This document shows, one piece after another, positions 57,396-64,000 of a stretch of DNA of 64,000 nt; position 1 is the first letter of the stretch; each line of letters begins with the position of its first letter. The DNA lies in assembly GCF_000203815.1 (NCBI RefSeq), contig NW_004457735.1, positions 496,001 through 560,000 on the forward strand, read 5' to 3'. The notes under the pieces are model-generated. The model was not told where the DNA came from, ran no database searches, and worked only from the letters and a program-made list of their open reading frames with translations. The position numbers were made by a program, and so were the translations under genes. The stretch is from Cavenderia fasciculata (taxonomy: Eukaryota > Evosea > Eumycetozoa > Acytosteliales > Cavenderiaceae).

Positions 57396-59045
57396 ATGAC
57401 AGCAGTAGAATTATCACTATTTATACAAAGTTGTATCATTAGATTGTTGATCGATCAACAATCAAATTTACATGAAGACAAAGATACGTATAAAGGAACT
57501 GAGTATTGGTACATAGTGTTTAATGGAGAAAAGAGAAGACAACAACCAATCAAAGCAATAAATGTGATAGACATTGCATTGGTTTCAAAGTCGTGGTTAC
57601 AAGTGGTTAGACAGAGATCATCAATCTTTTTAAAGGGTCATTTGGACAGTAAATTGAACTCTTTAATACTCAAATCAATACAATCAAGTAGTCATTCAAT
57701 CTACTCTTCGAAAAGTATACAAACACTAAAATGGTCATTAAATGAAATAGATATCTATCTTGAATCAACATTTGACTATTCAAATCAATTAATGCAACTA
57801 TTACCTAGTCTACAAACCATCAACCTTAGATGTTTTGGCCTTGTGAATGTACAAGTTATGAAAGCATTGAAATCAGTACAACAACAACATCCTCATCTTG
57901 TAATCAACATAGAGTTTGATCTCAATGGAGGATACCACCAAGACCAAGATATCGAGTGGCCATCATCATTGGAAGGGTTTACACCCAACACTGTGTCTTT
58001 GGGAACTAGAGATTTCAAAAAACGGATCATTTTTGGTGACCTTCCACGCTATCCTAGCCAATGTATCAATATGATCAAAGATCTTCAACTGCAATCACTC
58101 AATTTGTACACTGTCTATAATGAAGATGGAGTAAGACATATTCAATACACGGACCTATTCAAACACCTCAAATCAATCAAACATCTCGGCATTGGCTATG
58201 ATTTTGTAGAGTTGGCAGAATTAAAACATTTGGTTGATGTTAATCAATACATTCAATTGGAATCTCTAAAGGTGGATATATTGCCCTGTATTTTGTATGG
58301 CCAACACCCACACAGAGAAGGCAATCACATAGAGTTTCATTACGACCATTCAATGAACGACTGGACCGAATTTTGTCAAAACATTGCCAATAATACAACT
58401 CTCAAAAGATTACATCTAGGTAACAGTGGTTGTGACAACCATCGTCAACCAATTGACCACGAGAAATTAAATACATTTCAATTGGCATTTGAATCAATCT
58501 GGAGTGGTGGTGGTGGTGTTGGTTATAGTAGTGGAAAGATTCCAAACATTGACTATCTGGCTTTGAGATCTATGCCAAATCTAATGACTGACAATATGTG
58601 GAATACATTATGTCATGCTAATTGCCGTCACATCACCAAATTACTATTGAACTATGGAACAGTGACCAATGATATGGTTCCATCTCTCTCGAATCTAATT
58701 GCAACCAACAAAACGATTACAGTTCTATCAATTAGAGGTAATGAGTTGGATTTTAACAATGGCTTGGAACAAGCATTCAAACAAAACAAAACAATCACTC
58801 TCTTGGATATTGGTTACAATTTTTGCAATGACTACCATGATGGTCATGACACCTCATTTTTCAACGCCTTGTTGTACAGTGACACTGTCCAATTTTTATT
58901 CTTTGTTGTTCGCAGATGTAAATCCAAACAACTGCTTCAAGAAAAATATGCATACTTTAGTGAATCAAAATCATTAATAGAATTTCATTTCGATTTAATT
59001 TCATCTGATAGTTCTCCCTACTTTAACAATAGTTTATTTAAATAG
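57396..59045 (+). CDS. F-box-like/leucine-rich paralogue, array copy B (549 aa)
   Basis: An intronless frame from the ATG at 57396. The N-terminus (LSLFIQSCIIRLLIDQQSNL, then VIDIALVSKSWLQVVRQRSS) follows the F-box pattern I-x-x-x-L-x-x-x-C/D ... ALVSKSW. Residues about 100-520 have irregular Leu-rich repeats (LKSVQQQHPHLVINIEFDL; KHLGIGYDFVELAELKHLVD; ITVLSIRGNELDFNNGLEQA). Such dictyostelid proteins may serve as SCF substrate receptors, but this is inference. The start and promoter resemble those of copy C. Spacing to neighbouring copies is short (about 120 bases on each side). Confidence 0.8.
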   Translation: MTAVELSLFIQSCIIRLLIDQQSNLHEDKDTYKGTEYWYIVFNGEKRRQQPIKAINVIDIALVSKSWLQVVRQRSSIFLKGHLDSKLNSLILKSIQSSSHSIYSSKSIQTLKWSLNEIDIYLESTFDYSNQLMQLLPSLQTINLRCFGLVNVQVMKALKSVQQQHPHLVINIEFDLNGGYHQDQDIEWPSSLEGFTPNTVSLGTRDFKKRIIFGDLPRYPSQCINMIKDLQLQSLNLYTVYNEDGVRHIQYTDLFKHLKSIKHLGIGYDFVELAELKHLVDVNQYIQLESLKVDILPCILYGQHPHREGNHIEFHYDHSMNDWTEFCQNIANNTTLKRLHLGNSGCDNHRQPIDHEKLNTFQLAFESIWSGGGGVGYSSGKIPNIDYLALRSMPNLMTDNMWNTLCHANCRHITKLLLNYGTVTNDMVPSLSNLIATNKTITVLSIRGNELDFNNGLEQAFKQNKTITLLDIGYNFCNDYHDGHDTSFFNALLYSDTVQFLFFVVRRCKSKQLLQEKYAYFSESKSLIEFHFDLISSDSSPYFNNSLFK

Positions 59046-59169
59046 AAAGAAGACTGTCAATAAAATAAATACAACTACATTTGTTTTTTTGTCTATATGA
59101 TGAGATTCATCTCTCAAGTCCGCTTGAAGATCATTCGTTCGTTCGTTCATTCATTTTACAAATAGATAA
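59030..59169 (+). repeat. Duplicated intergenic spacer of the F-box-like array (second copy)
   Basis: It matches 57240-57395 in order and sequence, with small length differences; for example GTTCGTTCGTTCATTC has extra GTTC units. The spacer before copy D (60772-60999) is clearly different. Confidence 0.8.
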
Positions 59170-60771
59170 ATGACAGCAGTACAATTATCACTATTTATAC
59201 AAAGTTGTATCATTAGATTGTTGATCGACCAACAATCAAACCTACATGAAGACAAGGATACGTATAAAGGAAATGAGTATTGGTACATAGTGTTTAATGG
59301 AGAAAAGAGAAGACAACAACCAATCAAAGCAATAAATGTGATAGACATTGCATTGGTATCAAAATGGTGGCTACAAGTGGTTAGACAGAGATCATCTGTG
59401 TATTTCAAAGGTCATTTAGATACCGTGATACTCAAATCAATACATTCAAGTAATCATTCAATCTATTCATCAAACAGTATACAAACACTAAAATGGGCAC
59501 TTCAAGGATTAGATCATTACACCAAATCAACATTTAACTATGAAAAGCAATTAATGCAACTACTACCTCACCTGCAATCTATCAACCTCTTATGCAAAGG
59601 CAATGTTAACATACAAGTTTTGGAAGCACTCAGAGCAATACAAAAACAACAATATCCTCATATAGTTATCAACACCGAGTTTGATCTAAATGGAATAGAC
59701 AGCATAGATCACAGTTTCATCGAGTGGCCAGCATCATTGGAAGGGTTTACACCCAACACCGTGTCTTTGGGAACATGTGATTTCAATCCATGGGGATTTT
59801 TTCATGAAAACTCTTATCAAGACAACTTTATCGATATGATCAAAGATCTTCAACCACGGTCACTAAATCTGTACACGAATAGTGGTCAGAATGTTGGTGT
59901 TCCACATATTAAATACTCCGACCTATTCAAACATCTCACATCAATCAAGCATCTAAACATTGGCTACGATTTCGTAGAGTTTGCAGAACTAAAACATTTA
60001 GTTGATGTTAATCATTACATGCAATTGGAATCGCTAAAGGTGGATATAGTATCAAGGGTTTTGCTTGTTCATCCTTTCTCCGACTCGAGTTATCACTATA
60101 ACACTTCGATGGACGATTGGATCGAATTTTGTAATAACCTATCCAAAAATACAACCTTGAAACGATTACATCTAGGTGACTACCAACAAGACAGTTTCTA
60201 TTTTGAACCCGTCAAATTAAATACATTTCAATTGGCATTTGAATCTATTTGGAGTGGTGGTGATAGTAAGATTGACTATCTTGCTTTGGAATGTATGCCA
60301 AATGTAATGACAGACAATATGTGGAATATTCTTGGCAATTGTCAGAGTATCACCAAATTACTATTGACTCATGAAACCGTGACCAATGAAATGGTTCCAT
60401 CTCTCGCCAATCTTTTATCAACCAACACAACTATTACAGTTCTATCAATTAGAGGTAACGAGTTGAGTTGGAGCAATGACCTGGCAGAAGCATTCAAACA
60501 AAACAAAACAATCACAGTCTTGGATATTGGCAAGAATTTTTGTAAGGATTATGATGATGTTGATGATACATACTCGTTTTTAAATGCCTTGTTGTACAGT
60601 GATACTGTCCAATACTTATTCCTCCATTCTCAGTCTCAGGATAGACTTGAGATCATCAAGGGATCTCCATACTATATTCAATCAAAATCATTAAAAGAAT
60701 TTAATTTAGATTTTATTTCTGTCAATGATTCACCCTACTTTAATAATAGTTTATTTCAAGAGTGCCAATAA
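59170..60771 (+). CDS. F-box-like/leucine-rich paralogue, array copy C (533 aa)
   Basis: An intronless frame from the ATG at 59170. The first 80 residues are nearly identical to copy B (MTAVQLSLFIQSCIIRLLID; GEKRRQQPIKAINVIDIALV), while the middle differs more, so the 5' part is either recently duplicated or gene-converted. It has the same F-box-like head and Leu-rich body (KHLNIGYDFVEFAELKHLVD; ITVLSIRGNELSWSNDLAEA). It ends PYFNNSLFQECQ, slightly longer than its sisters. Confidence 0.8.
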   Translation: MTAVQLSLFIQSCIIRLLIDQQSNLHEDKDTYKGNEYWYIVFNGEKRRQQPIKAINVIDIALVSKWWLQVVRQRSSVYFKGHLDTVILKSIHSSNHSIYSSNSIQTLKWALQGLDHYTKSTFNYEKQLMQLLPHLQSINLLCKGNVNIQVLEALRAIQKQQYPHIVINTEFDLNGIDSIDHSFIEWPASLEGFTPNTVSLGTCDFNPWGFFHENSYQDNFIDMIKDLQPRSLNLYTNSGQNVGVPHIKYSDLFKHLTSIKHLNIGYDFVEFAELKHLVDVNHYMQLESLKVDIVSRVLLVHPFSDSSYHYNTSMDDWIEFCNNLSKNTTLKRLHLGDYQQDSFYFEPVKLNTFQLAFESIWSGGDSKIDYLALECMPNVMTDNMWNILGNCQSITKLLLTHETVTNEMVPSLANLLSTNTTITVLSIRGNELSWSNDLAEAFKQNKTITVLDIGKNFCKDYDDVDDTYSFLNALLYSDTVQYLFLHSQSQDRLEIIKGSPYYIQSKSLKEFNLDFISVNDSPYFNNSLFQECQ

Positions 60772-60999
60772 ATCAAAATGGCTAGTTATTATATTTATAA
60801 CAGTTACTACAAAGAATCAAAGATAAAACAATTACAGCCAACAACAATATAATATATATAGTTCATCATGATTGAAGATGTTGGAATTTAAAAGAAACAA
60901 TTCAAATATCTTGAAAATATTCTTTTCGGTCCAGATTTTTGATGAGAGGTTTTTTTAATGAGTTCATTGATATGATCATCTCTTGTACAAATAATATAA

Positions 61000-62586
61000 A
61001 TGTCTGACATTCAATTATCACAATATATACAAAGTTGTATTATAGAAAGATGGTTTGGATCAAACTTGCATGGTGACAAGGACACCTTTCAAGGTAGGGT
61101 GTATTGGTTTATGATGTATAATGGAGAGAAGAGAAGATCTGTAGAACCAATCGCCACAACTCGGATAATAGACGTCGCATTGGTTTCAAAGTGGTGGTTA
61201 AAGGTTGTTAGACAGAGATCATCAGTCTATTTTAGAGGTCAATTGGACGCTTTAATACTCGAATCAATACATTCAAGTAGTCATTCAATCTACTCTTCAA
61301 ACAATATTCATACACTAAAATGGTCACTTAAAGGACTAGAGAACTTTCGAGGATCAACTCTCAACTATTCAAATCAATTAATGCAACTACTACCTCACCT
61401 ACAAACCATCAACCTTAGATGTGATGGTAAGGTGAATGTACCAGTAATGGAAGCACTCAAATCAATTCAACAGCAACATCCTCATATAGTTATCAACATT
61501 GAGTTTGCTCTCAATGGAGGTACTCACAACTTGGACGAAAATATCGAGTGGCCGCCATCGTTGTATGGGTTTACTCCCAACTCAGTGGCATTGGGGACAA
61601 GCGATTTCAATCCATATATATTTTTTGATGGCAGTGACTATCCGAGTGAATGTATCAATATGTTCAAAGATCTTCAACCACAATCACTCAATTTGTACAC
61701 TGACGGCGTTACCTCTAAACATATCAAATACTCAAATGTTTTCAAGCACCTCACATCAATCAAACATCTCAACATTGGTTACGATTTTGTAGAGTTGTCA
61801 GAATTGAAACATTTGGTTGATGGCAAACAATACATGCACTTGGAATCGTTAAAGGTCGATTTAATCACTAATATTTTGTATGGTCACCTGCCACATCGCG
61901 ATTACTCACACTTACGGTTTCATTACAACGATTCACTAGACGATTGGATAGGATTTTGTAATAACCTCTTGAACAATACAACTTTAAAACGATTACATCT
62001 CTCTGACAGTGATGATAACCCCGATCATCCATTAGATCCGAATAGATTAAACGCATTTCAATCGGCATTTGAATCAATCTGGAGTGGTGGAGGTAACAGT
62101 AAGATTGACTATCTTGCTTTGATATACATGCCAAATGTCATGTCTGCCAACCTATGGAATAAACTATGTCATGTCAATTGTCGTATCACCAAATTACTAT
62201 TAAACAATGGAACAGTGACCAATGAAATGGTTCCATCACTCGCCAATCTAATTGCTACCAACACCACTATTACAGTTCTATCAATTAGAGGTAACAAGTT
62301 AAGACAATTGAACAATGAATTGGCTGAAGCATTCAAACAAAACAAAACAATCACCGTATTGGATATTGGTTACAATTTTTGCAATGATTATCAAGAGGCC
62401 TCATCTTTTTTCAATGCCTTGTTGTGCAGTGATACTGTCCAATATTTTTTCCTCAACAGTTTATTTAAAAAGAAACATCCCTCTGAAAAATTTCTTTATT
62501 TTAGTCAATCAAAATCATTAAAAGAATTTATGTATGACAGTAGTGATGATCCTCCACACTTTAACAATAGTTTATTTTCAAGTTAA
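61000..62586 (+). CDS. F-box-like/leucine-rich paralogue, array copy D (528 aa)
   Basis: An intronless frame from the ATG at 61000. The head (LSQYIQSCIIERWFGSNLHG; TTRIIDVALVSKWWLKVVRQ) is closer to copy A than to B or C. The body shows KHLNIGYDFVELSELKHLVD and ITVLSIRGNKLRQLNNELAE. Its upstream spacer is unrelated to those of B and C. The pattern A-like, B, C, A-like suggests two rounds of duplication. Confidence 0.8.
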   Translation: MSDIQLSQYIQSCIIERWFGSNLHGDKDTFQGRVYWFMMYNGEKRRSVEPIATTRIIDVALVSKWWLKVVRQRSSVYFRGQLDALILESIHSSSHSIYSSNNIHTLKWSLKGLENFRGSTLNYSNQLMQLLPHLQTINLRCDGKVNVPVMEALKSIQQQHPHIVINIEFALNGGTHNLDENIEWPPSLYGFTPNSVALGTSDFNPYIFFDGSDYPSECINMFKDLQPQSLNLYTDGVTSKHIKYSNVFKHLTSIKHLNIGYDFVELSELKHLVDGKQYMHLESLKVDLITNILYGHLPHRDYSHLRFHYNDSLDDWIGFCNNLLNNTTLKRLHLSDSDDNPDHPLDPNRLNAFQSAFESIWSGGGNSKIDYLALIYMPNVMSANLWNKLCHVNCRITKLLLNNGTVTNEMVPSLANLIATNTTITVLSIRGNKLRQLNNELAEAFKQNKTITVLDIGYNFCNDYQEASSFFNALLCSDTVQYFFLNSLFKKKHPSEKFLYFSQSKSLKEFMYDSSDDPPHFNNSLFSS

Positions 62587-62606
62587 ATAAATATTAACTC
62601 TCAACT

Positions 62607-64000
62607 TCAAATAAATTGGATAGTATCTTTAAACAAAAACAAATTATTATCTATTCCTTTCTTTTGGTTGTTAGCTGTGTGGTCTTGAGTAGATAATCCA
62701 AGAAATATTTTTCCAGCAAGTCTGGACAATGCAAGAGCTTTTCTGGCAAATGGAATGTTTCCTAATTGGTAACTGAAATGAGCAATATGTAGATATAGAT
62801 CAACACATAAATAGTCAAGTGGTACAAGAGGAGTTGGAATACTAATGGTAATTGGATCAAATGAAATCTTTGAATTCTTCTTTTTGTTGTTGTTGTTGTT
62901 GTTATGTGATCGGAGATCTGATTGATCTAATTTGAGACCAAGAATATTGAGACATTCTAAATGAGCTTTAAATGCTTTTTCAGATGAAGAAATTGAGTAC
63001 AAGAGTGCAAGTGCAGAGGTTGGATGGAATAATTCAAAGGCAAGAGAACGTTGATCTTCATTTTTGTAGGTTCTCTTTAGAGCTTGGATATGCTTTTCAA
63101 TGACTGGAATCACTGTCTTGTCAAATTGATGAACTCGGCGAGAGTAATTATCTTGAAAGAATTGATAAAGACGTTGTCTTTCGTTTATACTTTGAGGTGC
63201 TTCCAGACGATCCAACTCACACAGCTGGCAATGACAATTGGTGATGCCAAACGATTCCAATGTTTTTTTTCTTTCTGGGTACGAGTTGACATTTGGAACA
63301 TAAGAGATAAAAATCTCTTGGTTTGCTTTGAGGTTGGTTGCAGAATACATAAACATCATGTCACCAATAAAGAATCGTGAAACACTATCCAGGCAGTTGT
63401 GATTTATGAGCGATGGTAATGGCCACAACCCACTTCTCTTTGGTTTCTTGTCATCGCCAAATGCATTGTGTTTGATGATACCTCTTATACGATCTACGGA
63501 AAGAGGTGCCATTGGATTTGACAAGTCTTCCATCTTTACTTTGAAATCGTCTAGGGTTATTTCCTCTTTAATTGGCACCTCAACTGGACCACTATAGAGT
63601 TTGACTATTTGTCTTGTAATAAAAGGATTGTTTTTGGCTGCTTGACTTGTCAAACCAATCGATTTGACAGCGTTCATGTCATTGAATGTTTGTCCACGAA
63701 GATCAATATCCATGAGCTGGTCCTTTTCATTGTCAATGATTACACCAACACCTTTTGACACAAGTAGCAAGGTTCCAACAGGTACATCTCTAGTGACAGC
63801 GATGCCACGACCCATCTTTTCAGTTGAAATTATTTTGATTGGTCCAATATATTCACTGCAATCTGCTTCAAGGGTCTTGTTGAATTGTTCACGAATGGCT
63901 TTAAAGTTGTATTGACCATTGCCTCTTTCAACTATACGTTCTTTAGCATTTTTCACATAGTTGATTGCTTCTTGATTCTTTGGTGATAGTGTCAATAGTT
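62607..64000 (-). CDS. SET-domain (SMYD-like) methyltransferase, 5' end outside window
   Basis: The frame is open from the right edge to a stop at 62607 (at least 464 residues). The SET core is present: GRGIAVTRDVPVGTLLLVSK, then the NH-x-C-type motif SLINHNCLDSVSRFF, then ANQEIFISYVP, and a post-SET Cys cluster CHCQLCELD. The C-terminal helical region (ALALLYSISSSEKAFKAHLE; YLCVDLYLHIAHFSYQLGN) resembles TPR helices of SMYD proteins. A MYND zinc finger is not seen in the visible part, though the true start lies outside. Members methylate Lys on histones or other proteins using SAM. The orientation converges on array copy D, 20 bases away. Confidence 0.85.
   Translation of the reverse strand, partial: LLTLSPKNQEAINYVKNAKERIVERGNGQYNFKAIREQFNKTLEADCSEYIGPIKIISTEKMGRGIAVTRDVPVGTLLLVSKGVGVIIDNEKDQLMDIDLRGQTFNDMNAVKSIGLTSQAAKNNPFITRQIVKLYSGPVEVPIKEEITLDDFKVKMEDLSNPMAPLSVDRIRGIIKHNAFGDDKKPKRSGLWPLPSLINHNCLDSVSRFFIGDMMFMYSATNLKANQEIFISYVPNVNSYPERKKTLESFGITNCHCQLCELDRLEAPQSINERQRLYQFFQDNYSRRVHQFDKTVIPVIEKHIQALKRTYKNEDQRSLAFELFHPTSALALLYSISSSEKAFKAHLECLNILGLKLDQSDLRSHNNNNNNKKKNSKISFDPITISIPTPLVPLDYLCVDLYLHIAHFSYQLGNIPFARKALALSRLAGKIFLGLSTQDHTANNQKKGIDNNLFLFKDTIQFI

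Noticed and set aside
1-64000. tRNA, rRNA, CRISPR arrays, transposons or virus-derived elements
   Set aside because: I found no T-loop/B-box pattern, no spaced direct repeats, no terminal repeats and no reverse transcriptase, integrase or transposase motifs.

Overview
The window looks like chromosomal DNA of a social amoeba (dictyostelid). It is AT-rich and gene-dense, with short AT-rich introns that mostly read GTATGT or GTAAGT...AG, runs of AAT and CAA codons giving poly-Asn and poly-Gln, and several dictyostelid protein families: frizzled/smoothened-like receptors, ComC-type EGF surface proteins, hssA-like mini-proteins, ankyrin-like families and F-box-like tandem families. Base composition seems less extreme than in Dictyostelium discoideum, so an early-branching species such as Cavenderia or Heterostelium fits. 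That is inference only.

Layout. 1-2.9 kb: a class-3 lipase running off the left edge, diverging from a secreted protein. 3.1-12.6 kb: a 2OG-Fe(II) oxygenase gene and a decayed paralogue, with an EGF/ComC-type adhesion protein between them on the minus strand. 12.8-23.3 kb: a small DUF1748-like protein, a vWA protein, an F-box-like protein, an ER protein ending in KDEL, mitochondrial ribosomal protein mL52 and a FUSC/ArAE-type transporter. 23.7-36 kb: an Asn-rich ankyrin-like gene, a mucin-like secreted protein, a frizzled-like receptor, a probable Lines homologue and a membrane-anchored aspartyl protease. 36.8-50 kb: an hssA-like mini-gene, the ESCRT-III subunit CHMP2, a small secreted protein, a PP2C phosphatase, a nucleotide-sugar transporter, a CDGSH iron-sulfur protein, a VIT-type iron transporter and a second ankyrin-like gene. 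50-55.4 kb: a kinesin-4 motor with C-terminal WD40 repeats. 55.7-62.6 kb: a head-to-tail array of four F-box-like paralogues, the first one decayed. 62.6-64 kb: a SET-domain protein running off the right edge.

The genes do not form one pathway. Many encode products of the secretory or surface system (lipase, ComC-like, fsl receptor, mucin, aspartyl protease, KDEL protein). The rest are ordinary housekeeping genes between lineage-specific duplicated families. I saw no tRNA, rRNA, CRISPR array or recognisable transposon or virus-derived element. The most unexplained DNA is the hairpin-rich spacer at 42.0-42.3 kb and the spacer at 44.15-44.77 kb, which has unusual composition and a perfect G-quadruplex motif.
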